From: Parapedobacter sp051400755
Lineage (GTDB): Bacteria > Bacteroidota > Bacteroidia > Sphingobacteriales > Sphingobacteriaceae
Direction: 5' to 3'
Assembly (NCBI RefSeq): GCF_051400755.1
Contig: NZ_JBLFFL010000001.1
Coordinates: 682,001-746,000 of the forward strand
DNA: 64,000 nt
A model generated the notes under the pieces. The model saw nothing but the letters and a program-made list of their open reading frames with translations, had not been told where the DNA came from and did no database searches. The position numbers were made by a program, and so were the translations under genes. Shown piece by piece: positions 40,676-50,065 of this stretch (position 1 is its first letter; each line of letters begins with the position of its first letter).

Positions 40676-42868
40676 CTATTCAGTTTCCACTAACAAGACA
40701 ACGCTTTCCCGGCCCCTCCGTACCTGCGGATTGAATCCGATCTTCATCAGGAAGTCACCGGAATATACCCGCGCGCTATCTATCGGCGATGAAGTGCCCG
40801 GGTACAGGTTTATCTCCGATATCCGGTAGTTGCGTTCGGGATCCAGTCCCTCCAGTTTGATGGGAAGCCGGCTGCCTTCATCATACCGATTGCTTACCAG
40901 GTAATTGAACAACACCCCCTTCGTTTTTTCCTTATCGACAAACAACATGCTGGCCACGCTATTTTCGCGCGGGTGGGTCAACCGGTATTGGTCGCCCTGC
41001 CAAATCACCTGTTTCACACCATTATAGGTTTGTACGGCCCCTTGGCAAAACTGGAGGTCTTTTTCATTCAGGTGGCTGACGACAATGTCAAACCCCAGCT
41101 TACCCATCATGGCCACATCCGTGCGGAATTTGATGGGTTGCTTCCCCCAGTCGGTCACGTGATTGGCACTGGCAATGGCCGGATAGAAATAGGAGTTTTC
41201 CCATTGGATAAAGATGCGTTCCAGCGGGTCGGTATTGTCGCTGGGCCAGTATTCGGTAAAATACTGCAACGCCGCATAATCGACCCGGCCGCCCCCGCCC
41301 GAACACAGCATCATGGGAACGGTGGGATATTTCGCCCGTATCCGCTCCAGTACGTTATACAACCCACGCACATAGTCGATGTATAAATGCGACTGGTTTT
41401 TCAAATGTGCGGAGTAGGCATTATAAACGACTGCATTGCAATCCCATTTGATGTAGGCTAAATCCGGATTGCTGGTAAACAGATCATCCACCACCCCAAA
41501 AACAAAATCCTGTACTTCGGGGTTACTAAGGTCCAGCACCAATTGATTCCGGAAATAATACTCGTCACGTTTGGGTTGTTTGATGACCCAATCGGGATGC
41601 TTTTCATACAGCTCGCTTTTGGGATTCACCATCTCCGGCTCGATCCAGATACCGAACTTCACCCCGTTTGCTGCAGCCTCTTTTACCAGCGTACCGATAC
41701 CATTGGGTAGTTTCGTCCGATTTTCCTGCCAGTCACCCAAACCGGCATTATCCCCATTGCGCGGGTATTTATTGGCAAACCATCCGTCGTCGAGCAAGAA
41801 CAATTCCACGCCCAGCTTTTTCGTATCTTTGAGCAAGGCTTTAAGCTTCTCCTCATTGAAATCGAAATACGTGGCTTCCCAATTGTTCAGCAACGTCAGC
41901 CGCTGCCCATTGCCATCAAGCAGTTTATGATTGCGCGCCCAGTTATGAAGGTTGCGACTGGCCAGCCCTTTACCGTCGGCAGAAAAGGTGTACATAAACA
42001 CCGGTGTCGCAAATACCGCTCCTGCCTTCAACGAATAAGCTGATGCGTAATTGTTGATACCCGATAGGATACGCAGGTTGTCCTGCGGGTCCAATTCGAG
42101 ATCGGTCCTGAAATTACCACTCCACTGCAAGGACCCGAGCAATACCTCGCCTTCGCGCTCCGTTGCTGGTTTATCCAAGGAAATCATAAACACCGGAGGC
42201 TGGAATAAGTTGGCGCGTGTGCCCAATTTGGAATCGAGCGTTTTGATGCCGTGCGTCAGTTTTGACTCCTCCGGCTGCATCTCCTTCGCCCAGTCTCCGT
42301 GGTACTGCTGCAGCCAGTACGACTTCGCTTTCAAGTGCAGGTTTGCAGAGGCAAATTTATGCAGGACCACTGTTCCTTTTTCCTCGTGTTTGATTTCGCT
42401 CCACTGCTCCACGACATCTTCATTGAAGTAAGCTTTGTAAAACAAGGTCACTTCAAACGGATAAACCGGGTCTTTCAATAAAATTTTAAGCAAGGATACG
42501 CCATCCGCCAGTTGTTGCTGCTCATGGCTCACATATTGCAGATCCAATGAATTATTGCCGTCGGCGTGGGTAACGGTAATCGCAGGTTCCACCAAATTGC
42601 GCGAACCCGACGGTGTATAGGCGGAGTTGAGCAGGCCTGTGTAATCGGCCGCTTGCCGATACGCTCCAGATATGAGTGCATATTCGTTAACCTGACTTAA
42701 CCGCTTACCGAGGTAACCGATCGTTACGTCTTTGCGCTCGCTGACCTGAAGGACCAGCGCGTGATTCTGTGTTTCGAGCGGGATAGTTGTCTCTTGTGAA
42801 AAGGTATTGAAAGTGCATGCAAACAGGCCAATCAATAGCAATGACCATTCTTGTTTTTTGGGCATCAT
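40676..42868 (-). CDS. Alpha-galactosidase, GH36
   Basis: About 730 residues. The start is ATG at 42868 (or 42865); the frame extends to a TTG at 42883 that is not needed. Signal peptide MMPKKQEWSLLLIGLFACTF ends near TFSQ. An N-terminal beta-sandwich is followed by the barrel with FLLDDGWFANKYPRNGDNAGLGDW, FGIWIEPEMVNPKSELYEKHPDW, nucleophile region AYIKWDCNAVV (Asp in KWD), and LCSGGGGRVDYAALQYF with the acid/base region WPSDNTDPLERI. Releases alpha-1,6-galactose from oligosaccharides. Transcribed on its own. Confidence 0.93.
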   Translation of the reverse strand: MMPKKQEWSLLLIGLFACTFNTFSQETTIPLETQNHALVLQVSERKDVTIGYLGKRLSQVNEYALISGAYRQAADYTGLLNSAYTPSGSRNLVEPAITVTHADGNNSLDLQYVSHEQQQLADGVSLLKILLKDPVYPFEVTLFYKAYFNEDVVEQWSEIKHEEKGTVVLHKFASANLHLKAKSYWLQQYHGDWAKEMQPEESKLTHGIKTLDSKLGTRANLFQPPVFMISLDKPATEREGEVLLGSLQWSGNFRTDLELDPQDNLRILSGINNYASAYSLKAGAVFATPVFMYTFSADGKGLASRNLHNWARNHKLLDGNGQRLTLLNNWEATYFDFNEEKLKALLKDTKKLGVELFLLDDGWFANKYPRNGDNAGLGDWQENRTKLPNGIGTLVKEAAANGVKFGIWIEPEMVNPKSELYEKHPDWVIKQPKRDEYYFRNQLVLDLSNPEVQDFVFGVVDDLFTSNPDLAYIKWDCNAVVYNAYSAHLKNQSHLYIDYVRGLYNVLERIRAKYPTVPMMLCSGGGGRVDYAALQYFTEYWPSDNTDPLERIFIQWENSYFYPAIASANHVTDWGKQPIKFRTDVAMMGKLGFDIVVSHLNEKDLQFCQGAVQTYNGVKQVIWQGDQYRLTHPRENSVASMLFVDKEKTKGVLFNYLVSNRYDEGSRLPIKLEGLDPERNYRISEINLYPGTSSPIDSARVYSGDFLMKIGFNPQVRRGRESVVLLVETE

Positions 42869-42983
42869 TAATAAAAACTTCAAGGTTAAACCGATCGTTA
42901 ATCATCCAAGGCTAGTACAACCCTGTTCACCTCGCTAAAGTAGGAGTATATTTCAATAATCCAACAGCGGTTTTGACTTATAA

Positions 42984-44078
42984 ATGCTATTTTTACCTGC
43001 TATGTACGTCTGTAAGATTATATTTCTGGCGCATCTGATGATTTGGACAACCTTGTCTGCGCTCAAGGCCCAGGACGTTGCCGCCATCGATCGGATACTC
43101 GCGCCGTACCAAGGCAAAAATCCTGGCGCTGCGCTGCTCGTGGTAAAGGATGGGAAGATCCTGCTGCAACGGAACTATGGATATGCCGACCTTGGGCGCG
43201 GGGAAAAAGTGACGGCAACAACCAATTTCAGGTTGGCATCCGTGACCAAGCAGTTTACCGCCGCTTGTATATTGCAACTTATTGATAAGGGCCGGTTATC
43301 CTTAAACACGACACTTACACAAGCATTTCCGGGATTCCCGGCGTACGGTGCTGCCGTCACGGTGAAGCATCTCCTCACCCATACCTCGGGAATACCCGAT
43401 TATGAAGATTACGTGGCGGATACCGCGTTTAACCCCCAGATTAAAGACCAGGGCGTTTTGGATATCCTGATGACGCTCGACAGCGGCTATTTTACTCCCG
43501 GCACCCAATTCCGGTACAGCAATTCGGCTTATGCGCTGCTCGCGCTGATGGTGGAGCAATATAGCGGTCAGCCGTTTGCGGACTACCTTGAGGAACATGT
43601 ATTCAAGCCATTGGGCATGACCACCACGCTAGCCCATGAAAAAGGGAAGACCACGGTACCTTCGCGCGCTTACGGATATACAGTGATGGATGGGCATTGG
43701 GAGCAACGGGACCAAAGCTCCACCAGCGCCGTGCTGGGCGATGGCGGCATTTACAGCAATGTGATGGATTTGCTCAAATGGGACCAAGCCTTATATACCG
43801 CAGCGGTATTACCAACAAAGCTGCTGGAGGAGGCTTTTGCATACCATCACCTAGCTGATGGCGACACCGTGAAATACGGCTATGGGTGGCACCTCAAGAA
43901 AAAGGATCAGGACGAACAGGTGGTGTATCATACCGGCAGCAGTACCAGTTTCCGGAATATCTTTTACAGGATTCCGTCCCAACATTTCAGCATCATCCTG
44001 TTAACCAACCGCAACCAACCCCGGGAAGAAGAGATGCTTATCCTGGCGGAGCAGCTAGCCGAAGTGATAAAACCATAG
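42984..44078 (+). CDS. Serine hydrolase of the beta-lactamase/penicillin-binding family
   Basis: 364 residues with an N-terminal signal (LMIWTTLSALKAQ). Catalytic motifs: Ser86 and Lys89 in LASVTKQF, Tyr in FRYSNSAYAL (YxN) and HTGS near the C-terminus (VVYHTGSSTSFRNIF), replacing KTG. These class C-like proteins act as D-aminopeptidases or esterases, or degrade peptidoglycan peptides. ATG at 43002 is an alternative. No sign of a specific beta-lactamase. Confidence 0.88.
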   Translation: MLFLPAMYVCKIIFLAHLMIWTTLSALKAQDVAAIDRILAPYQGKNPGAALLVVKDGKILLQRNYGYADLGRGEKVTATTNFRLASVTKQFTAACILQLIDKGRLSLNTTLTQAFPGFPAYGAAVTVKHLLTHTSGIPDYEDYVADTAFNPQIKDQGVLDILMTLDSGYFTPGTQFRYSNSAYALLALMVEQYSGQPFADYLEEHVFKPLGMTTTLAHEKGKTTVPSRAYGYTVMDGHWEQRDQSSTSAVLGDGGIYSNVMDLLKWDQALYTAAVLPTKLLEEAFAYHHLADGDTVKYGYGWHLKKKDQDEQVVYHTGSSTSFRNIFYRIPSQHFSIILLTNRNQPREEEMLILAEQLAEVIKP

Positions 44079-44224
44079 CGGTTGATAGTTCAATTATCGT
44101 TCCACTCCTCACGGAAAGCGACATAGTTAATTGACTACCAAATAATTACCTACAAGCAGACTGCAGTGATCCCTTCCTTGGCATGGCCTTTGCCCCTTTA
44201 TTCCTGTAACAAAACTATATCGTG

Positions 44225-44602
44225 ATGAAAAATAAAATGAAATTTTTTGGTGCGTTAGTGATAGCTTCATTAATGTTTGTAGTTTCGTGTGACGAGGATA
44301 CTAGTCCGGGCGACAGGGACTTGTTCGTGGGCACCTACGAAGGTACCATTACCTTCAATGATGACGAACGGACCATTACCGATGAGGATGGCCGGGTAAC
44401 CGTAGCGAAAGCAGGCGAATCGTATTCTTTTGTGTTTGGCAGTGGCATACCGGATATCACCGGCGTTAGATTTGAAGAAAGCAGTGATGAAACGTATGTG
44501 AGTGTCGGAGAAGGCCTCACGGGTATCACCATTTCGGCAAGCTCGCTCAATATGCTGGTCACCAACGACCGCGGTACGTGGACGGCTGACTGTAGCAGAT
44601 AA
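44225..44602 (+). CDS. Small lipoprotein of unknown function
   Basis: 125 residues from ATG (a GTG just before it is not needed). Lipoprotein signal MKNKMKFFGALVIASLMFVV with Cys in VSCDED. The mature part is acidic and beta-rich (FVGTYEGTITFNDDERTITDEDGRVTV, GITISASSLNML), as in small calycin or lipocalin-like lipoproteins that open with GTYEG. Followed by a strong terminator, so it is monocistronic. Confidence 0.75.
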   Translation: MKNKMKFFGALVIASLMFVVSCDEDTSPGDRDLFVGTYEGTITFNDDERTITDEDGRVTVAKAGESYSFVFGSGIPDITGVRFEESSDETYVSVGEGLTGITISASSLNMLVTNDRGTWTADCSR

Positions 44603-44639
44603 ACCGGCTGTAAACGGATAAACCATCCAAAAAATGCTG

Positions 44640-44666
44640 GGGCGGTCCTATCGGCCGCCCTTTTTT
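44640..44666 (+). terminator. Rho-independent terminator after the small lipoprotein gene
   Basis: GGGCGGTC and GGCCGCCC form an 8-bp stem (one G-U pair) around CTATC, followed by six T. Confidence 0.85.
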
Positions 44667-44698
44667 CTTACCTTGCAGCATGATAGCGTATAGAAAGT

Positions 44699-45376
44699 AT
44701 GACACGGCGTAATCCAGAGAAGACAAATCGATCGAAACGGTGGACAGCTGCCAAGATTTGGCTGCTTGCCACGGGCATACTGCTTGCTATCGCGTCCTGC
44801 GCACTGGATAGGCAGGCCAAGGCACTGCGGGCGCTGGAAAAATGCCAATATGAATTTATATCGGCTGATAGCGTTTTCCTGGCCGGAACGGATGTGAATA
44901 AGCTCGTTGCCAACGGCAGGGTAGATATCAGCCGTCTGCCGGGGGTGGCATTCGGGTTCTTGAACAGCGACGTCCCGCTCTCGGGCATACTCAACATCCG
45001 GATTACCAACCCCACCTCTGATCTGGCCGGTATTCAGCAGTTTATGTACAAAGTAGCTGTAGAAGGTAAGGAGGTGCTCGATGGCACTTCGGATTTGCCC
45101 ATTGAAGTGCCTCCCGGGGAAACCGTGGTGGTGCCGGTGAAATTACAAACCAACGTCTATCCGTTCCTCGCCGATGGTCCGACGCGCAATAAACTGATTG
45201 CGTTTATTCAAGGCGTACGCAATGGCAACACATCTGACAAGATCAACCTGACCTTCAGTATCAAGCCCACGCTGGCGCTGGGCAATAAGCAAATCAATTA
45301 TCCTGGCTATATCCGCATAGACAAGGAGGTGGATGGCGAATTTCTCATCAAAAATGGGATGGCCAATCCGCGCTAA
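44699..45376 (+). CDS. LEA type 2-like lipoprotein
   Basis: 225 residues. A basic start (MTRRNPEKTNRSKRWTAAK) is followed by a hydrophobic stretch and lipobox Cys in LLAIASCALDRQ. The rest fits a LEA-2/WHy immunoglobulin-like fold (SGILNIRITNPTSDLAGIQQFMYKVAVEGKEVLDG, LPIEVPPGETVVVPVKLQTN). Similar lipoproteins are frequent in Bacteroidota and have no set role. Precedes the amine operon by 161 bp, with no link seen. Confidence 0.7.
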   Translation: MTRRNPEKTNRSKRWTAAKIWLLATGILLAIASCALDRQAKALRALEKCQYEFISADSVFLAGTDVNKLVANGRVDISRLPGVAFGFLNSDVPLSGILNIRITNPTSDLAGIQQFMYKVAVEGKEVLDGTSDLPIEVPPGETVVVPVKLQTNVYPFLADGPTRNKLIAFIQGVRNGNTSDKINLTFSIKPTLALGNKQINYPGYIRIDKEVDGEFLIKNGMANPR

Positions 45377-45526
45377 CCAGAGATATTTTCTATCTTTAGA
45401 GCCTGATTCACCTGTTCGTTCGTCCGATGGCGTTACCGTGTTTGGCAGACGCTAATGGACCGTGTGAAAAAGATTGACCAATTACATTTCCCGTATTAAA
45501 TCGAGCCAGGAGGAGCAAACGATCAA

Positions 45527-45541
45527 ATGCAGATCAAATGA
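45527..45541 (+). CDS. Four-codon upstream ORF (MQIK) overlapping the permease start
   Basis: ATG CAG ATC AAA TGA, preceded at 11-12 nt by AGGAGGAG (45508-45515), the strongest Shine-Dalgarno sequence seen in the window. The TGA overlaps the permease ATG as ATGA. Ribosomes loading at this signal would translate four codons and reinitiate on the permease. A GATCAAATG direct repeat (45521-45529 and 45532-45540) creates the two starts. Translation of the small ORF is inference. Confidence 0.4.
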   Translation: MQIK

Positions 45542-46842
45542 GCGAAACCAAACTAAAAAAGACGCTCACACCTTTCGCGTTATGGGCATTGGGTGTGGGT
45601 TATGTCATCTCAGGCATGTATTTCGGATGGAACCTCGGGTTGGAAAAAGGGGGGACATTGGGTATGGGGATCGCTACGCTGGCAGTCATGGTGATGTATG
45701 TGACCTTTACTTTCAGTTACACGGAGCTTGCCTGCGCCATCCCGAAGGCAGGTGGGGTCTTTGATTATGCCGAAAGAGCGTTCGGCAAAGATGTAGGATT
45801 TGCCGCAGGTATCGCGCAAACAGTGGAGTTTGTGTTTGCGCCTCCGGCTATCGCCTTTGCCATAGGTGCTTATTTCAATGCCTTTTTCCCGGATATCCCG
45901 ATTCTTGCCAGTGCCATAGTGGCTTACCTGCTATTCACCGGGCTAAACATTGTCGGGGTAAAGGCTGCCGCCACGTTTGAGATCATCATTACCATCCTTG
46001 CCGTCGGTGAATTACTGCTATTCGTGGGCATCGCTTCCCCCCGCTTTGAGGTGGCTAACCTGACCAAAAATGCTTTTCCAAACGGGTGGGGAGGTATATT
46101 GGCATCACTGCCCTTCGCCATTTGGTTTTTCTTAGGTATCGAGGGTATCGCCAACGTGGCGGAGGAGACCAAAAACCCACAACGGGATATACAGAAAGGA
46201 TTTGGCTGGGCCATCTTCACCCTGGTGATGCTCTGCGTGATGGTTTTTGTTACATCCGTAGGTATCGGAGGCTGGGAAGCCATTGTTTATAAAAATGGGA
46301 TCAGCGGAGACACCTCCGACTCGCCCTTGCCGCTGGCGCTATCAATCGTCACCGGCGAAAACCACCTGATGTACCACCTGCTCATCACGGTTGGGCTGTT
46401 TGGACTGGTTGCTTCGTTCCACGGCCTGATACTGGCCGCGGGAAGGTCGACCTATGAAATGGGCAGGACACGAAATTTCCCCTCCTTTTTTGGGGTCATA
46501 TCTAAACGTTTCCAAACACCGGCTTATGCGTTGTGTGGTAATATGGTGGTGGGATTGTTGGCGCTTTTTACAGGCCGTACCGGCGACATCATCACGATGG
46601 CCGTTTTCGGTGCGCTCACCCTTTATGTGATTGCCATGCTATCCATCATCCGGCTCCGCCAAAACGAGCCTGATTTGGACCGACCTTTCAACGTTCCGCT
46701 TTATCCGTGGTTTCCCATCGTCGCATTACTGATCGGAAGTGTATCTTTGGTTGCGATGTTCATCTATAATTGGGAAATCGGCTTGATTTATTTTTCGATT
46801 CTCCTCATATCGTACATCCTCAATAAACGCTTCAAAAAATGA
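45538..46842 (+). CDS. Ethanolamine/amino-acid permease (APC family)
   Basis: 434 residues, about 12 membrane helices. APC-family wording throughout: LGVGYVISGMYFGWNLGLEKGG (helix 1), FSYTELACAIPKAGGVFDYAERAFG, FGVISKRFQTPAYALCGNMVVGLLALFTG, and FLGIEGIANVAEETKNPQRDIQKGF as in ethanolamine permeases. The closest recognised group is the ethanolamine permease EutP/Eat type. First gene of a five-gene operon; the next gene overlaps by ATGA. Substrate is presumed to be the amine handled by the enzymes encoded downstream. Confidence 0.87.
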   Translation: MSETKLKKTLTPFALWALGVGYVISGMYFGWNLGLEKGGTLGMGIATLAVMVMYVTFTFSYTELACAIPKAGGVFDYAERAFGKDVGFAAGIAQTVEFVFAPPAIAFAIGAYFNAFFPDIPILASAIVAYLLFTGLNIVGVKAAATFEIIITILAVGELLLFVGIASPRFEVANLTKNAFPNGWGGILASLPFAIWFFLGIEGIANVAEETKNPQRDIQKGFGWAIFTLVMLCVMVFVTSVGIGGWEAIVYKNGISGDTSDSPLPLALSIVTGENHLMYHLLITVGLFGLVASFHGLILAAGRSTYEMGRTRNFPSFFGVISKRFQTPAYALCGNMVVGLLALFTGRTGDIITMAVFGALTLYVIAMLSIIRLRQNEPDLDRPFNVPLYPWFPIVALLIGSVSLVAMFIYNWEIGLIYFSILLISYILNKRFKK

Positions 46843-48197
46843 CGGCTCAACAGATCAAAGACTACGTAAATAACCATCCTGCTGCCAAGGTGAAACTGGC
46901 CGTTTCGGATATTGACGGGGTATTGCGGGGTAAGTATATTTCCGCCGATAAATTCAATGCCTCGCTGGATAAAGACCTGGGATTTTGTGACGTGGTTTTC
47001 GGTTGGGATTCCAATGATGCGGCTTATGACAACGCAAAATTTACCGGTTGGCATACCGGCTATCCGGACATGGCGATGAAGCTTGACATCAGCACCTACC
47101 GGAAAATCCCCTGGGAAGAGGAAGTGCCCTTTTTTTTGGGCGACTTCGTAAACGGAGCGGGTGACGCCTCGCCCATCTGCCCGAGGCAACTGCTGAAGGG
47201 CGTAGTCCAACAATGCATCGACATGGGATTCAATCCTGTTTTTTCTCAGGAATTCGAATGGTTCAATTTTGCGAGCACACCGGAGGAGCTACACCGTAGC
47301 GACTTCAAGGCCTTGAATCCGTTGACCCCCGGCATGTTTGGATATTCGATCCTGAGAAGCAGCCTGAAAAATGAATACATCAGTGACCTATTCCGCTTGC
47401 TGAAGGCCTTCGGAATACCGTTGGAAGGGCTGCACACCGAAACCGGTCCCGGCGTATACGAAGCAGCAATCGTTTATGCTGACGCATTGGAGGCCGCCGA
47501 CCGGGCGGTGCTATTCAAAACCGCAGTCAAGGAAATTGCTTACAAACATCAGGTAGTGGCCACCTTCATGGCCAAATGGAATGAAAATTTGCCCGGATGC
47601 AGCGGACATGTGCACCAAAGTCTCTGGGATGGCTATGGTAAGCATAACCTGTTTTACGACCACACCGCGCCAGAAAAAATAAGCCCCTTGATGCGGCAAT
47701 ACATCGCCGGACAGCTTCATTGCCTGCCGCATATCTTACCCATGTACGCGCCCACCATCAACAGCTACAAACGGCTGGTGGAGGGCGCTTGGGCGCCCAC
47801 TACCTGTACCTGGGGTGTGGATAACCGGACGGTTGCCCTACGGGTGCTGGCGGGCGGTGAAAAATCAGCCCGACTGGAAACACGAGTCGTCGGCTCCGAT
47901 ACCAACCCCTACCTGGCAATTGCCGCCTGCCTGGCATCGGGCCTGTATGGCATCAAGCACGGCCTAACACTCAACCAGCCGCCAACCACCGGGAATGGAT
48001 ACCGGGAGGCAAGCTATGGCAAGCTCCCTTCCAACCTATGGGATGCCACAAACAGCATGCGGCAATCGGAGGTGGCCAGGGAACTCTTTGGGGAAACGTT
48101 CGTAGACCACTTCTGCGCCACCCGCGAGTGGGAATGGCGGGAATTTGCCAAAGCCGTTACAGACTGGGAATTGAAACGCTATCTCGAAATCATATAA
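46839..48197 (+). CDS. Glutamine-synthetase-like gamma-glutamyl-amine ligase
   Basis: 452 residues. N-terminal VAVSDIDGVLRGKY is typical of PuuA/GlnA-like ligases rather than true GlnA. Metal ligands lie in FSQEFEWF (Glu138, Glu140), GVYEAAI and SGHVHQSLWD; the ATP/glutamate site includes LVEGAWAPTTCTWGVDNRT and RLETRVVGSDTNPYLAIAACL. No adenylylation loop is seen near NLY. Ligates glutamate to an amine with ATP, masking the amine for oxidation. Between the permease and a Fe-alcohol dehydrogenase, it points to an amino-alcohol such as ethanolamine, as in gamma-glutamylethanolamide synthetases. Confidence 0.88.
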   Translation: MTAQQIKDYVNNHPAAKVKLAVSDIDGVLRGKYISADKFNASLDKDLGFCDVVFGWDSNDAAYDNAKFTGWHTGYPDMAMKLDISTYRKIPWEEEVPFFLGDFVNGAGDASPICPRQLLKGVVQQCIDMGFNPVFSQEFEWFNFASTPEELHRSDFKALNPLTPGMFGYSILRSSLKNEYISDLFRLLKAFGIPLEGLHTETGPGVYEAAIVYADALEAADRAVLFKTAVKEIAYKHQVVATFMAKWNENLPGCSGHVHQSLWDGYGKHNLFYDHTAPEKISPLMRQYIAGQLHCLPHILPMYAPTINSYKRLVEGAWAPTTCTWGVDNRTVALRVLAGGEKSARLETRVVGSDTNPYLAIAACLASGLYGIKHGLTLNQPPTTGNGYREASYGKLPSNLWDATNSMRQSEVARELFGETFVDHFCATREWEWREFAKAVTDWELKRYLEII

Positions 48198-48204
48198 CAC
48201 CACT

Positions 48205-49353
48205 ATGGACGTTGACAAAATCTCGCAATTCAGCATACCCACAACCATCCGGTTTGGTTGCGGCGCTGTACATGAACTTCCAGGTTACTTGCAAAAACAG
48301 GGATTGAACCGGCCATTGGTGGTGACCGATGCTGTCATCTCGCAACTGCCTTTTTTCAAGCGCATTGTTGCGGATTTGGAAAGGAACGGCATGTCGGTCA
48401 GGATGTTCGATCAAACCCATAAAAATCCGGTCAAATCTGACGTCTACCACGGAACACAAGTGTGGGATGATACCGACCGGGACAGCATCATCGGTATTGG
48501 GGGCGGGGCTGCTTTGGACATCGCCCGTGCGATAACCTTACGCGTGTATCACCGCGAAGACCTGTTCATGTACGACGACTTGATTGGCGGCGATGTCTAT
48601 GTGACCAACGAGGTACCACACTTCGTCACGATCCCGACCACGGCGGGTACCGGAAGCGAGGTGGGCAGGAGCGCCATTATCGCGGATGACGAAACGCACC
48701 GCAAACGGATACTCTTCTCTCCCAAGCTGATGGCAAAGATGGTCTTTGCCGACCCGCTGCTGACCATGGACCTGCCGCCGGCCATTACCGCAGCTACCGG
48801 AATGGACGCCCTGACGCACAATCTGGAGGCTTTTCTGGCAAAAAATGATAACCCGATTTGTGACGGTATTGCGTTAGAGGGTATCCGATTAATCAACGGG
48901 GCACTTGAAAAATCGGTTACGGATCCAGATAAAACCTCGCGGAGTCAGATGCTCATGGCTTCCATGATGGGGGCGATCGCGTTCCAGAAAGGTTTGGGAG
49001 TCGTGCATTCCCTGGCGCATCCGTTGTCATCGTTGCTGGATACCCACCATGGCTTAGCCAATGCGGTGAACCTCCCCTATGGCATGCGATTCAACATCGC
49101 CGGGCAGGAAGAAAAATTCAGGCGGATTGCCCGCACCTTGATGCTAACAGAAGAGACCGGCGATGCCGTAGTGGATTACCTTTTCGGTTTGGGCGAAAAA
49201 ATAGGAATACCGAGCCGCCTGCGCGATATCGGGGTGAAACCAACCCATATCGATGCCTTGTCTGACCTGGCTGTGGCGGATTTTGCCCACCCCAATAACC
49301 CCAAACCGGTGACCCGGGCAGATTTTAAATCATTATACGAGCAGGCGCTATGA
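48205..49353 (+). CDS. Iron-containing alcohol dehydrogenase
   Basis: 382 residues, type III Fe-ADH. NAD-binding part FGCGAVHELPGYL, GIGGGAALDIARAI and TIPTTAGTGSEVGRSAII. Metal ligands are expected in ATGMDALTHNLEAF, VVHSLAHPLSSLLDTHHGLANAVNLPYGM. In this operon it would oxidise the free hydroxyl of a gamma-glutamyl amino alcohol to the aldehyde, a step not needed for putrescine. That is the main reason to prefer an amino-alcohol substrate. Overlaps the next gene by ATGA. Confidence 0.9.
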   Translation: MDVDKISQFSIPTTIRFGCGAVHELPGYLQKQGLNRPLVVTDAVISQLPFFKRIVADLERNGMSVRMFDQTHKNPVKSDVYHGTQVWDDTDRDSIIGIGGGAALDIARAITLRVYHREDLFMYDDLIGGDVYVTNEVPHFVTIPTTAGTGSEVGRSAIIADDETHRKRILFSPKLMAKMVFADPLLTMDLPPAITAATGMDALTHNLEAFLAKNDNPICDGIALEGIRLINGALEKSVTDPDKTSRSQMLMASMMGAIAFQKGLGVVHSLAHPLSSLLDTHHGLANAVNLPYGMRFNIAGQEEKFRRIARTLMLTEETGDAVVDYLFGLGEKIGIPSRLRDIGVKPTHIDALSDLAVADFAHPNNPKPVTRADFKSLYEQAL

Positions 49354-50057
49354 GCAAAACGGTTATCGGCATGACAGACGGCAGGATGTATGACTTGTAT
49401 GCCAACTGGCTTTTGAGCCTTACAGACCAAGTAGCAATCGTGCGATTGGGATACAGGTTCGCAAACCTGCGGGATATCGAGCAATGCCAGGGTCTCGTAT
49501 TCACCGGCGGAGAAGACGTGCACCCCTCGCGCTACCAAGGCGAAGCCTATTTGCCTTACTGTGTTCCGGAGGATTTCGATATCCGCCGTGATGAATTTGA
49601 GTTCCAGCTGCTGGAGCATGCCGTGAAGCGGCCATTGCCGATATTGGGGATATGCCGGGGGCTGCAACTCGTGAATGTTTTCTTCGGGGGCTCATTGATT
49701 CCGGATTTGCCCCGATGGGGGAAATTCGAACACGGCAAATTGCCCGATGGAACGTTGCGTGAACACCCTGTAATGGTAGACCCCTACTCCCAGTTGTCGG
49801 ACATAACCGGCCGCCGGGAGGGAATGGTAAACAGCCTTCACCACCAAAGCGCCGATAAAATTGGGGACGGCCTGGTGGTGGCAGCCATATCGCCCGATGG
49901 CGTAGTGGAGGCCATTGAACGAAAAGAAAAACAGGGTATGCCTTTCTTGTGCCTGATTCAGTGGCATCCCGAACGGATGGCTGATACGGATAATCCCTTT
50001 GTCAGCAATATCTTAACGGCTTTCGTCACGGAGGCCCAATCGACAACTTTGGCATAA
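49350..50057 (+). CDS. Gamma-glutamyl-amide hydrolase, class I glutamine amidotransferase fold (PuuD-like)
   Basis: 235 residues. Nucleophile Cys102 in GICRGLQLVNVFFGG and catalytic His206/Glu208 in LIQWHPERM; oxyanion region FTGGEDVHPSRY and SLHHQSADKIGDG are those of peptidase C26 gamma-glutamyl-GABA hydrolases. It would release glutamate and the oxidised product (glycine if the substrate is ethanolamine). Starts within the stop codon of the dehydrogenase gene. Confidence 0.9.
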   Translation: MSKTVIGMTDGRMYDLYANWLLSLTDQVAIVRLGYRFANLRDIEQCQGLVFTGGEDVHPSRYQGEAYLPYCVPEDFDIRRDEFEFQLLEHAVKRPLPILGICRGLQLVNVFFGGSLIPDLPRWGKFEHGKLPDGTLREHPVMVDPYSQLSDITGRREGMVNSLHHQSADKIGDGLVVAAISPDGVVEAIERKEKQGMPFLCLIQWHPERMADTDNPFVSNILTAFVTEAQSTTLA

Positions 50058-50065
50058 CATACCCC

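Noticed and set aside
42984..44078. Antibiotic-resistance beta-lactamase
   Set aside because: SVTK, YSN and HTGS motifs fit the wide serine-hydrolase/D-peptidase family; nothing points to true beta-lactamase activity.
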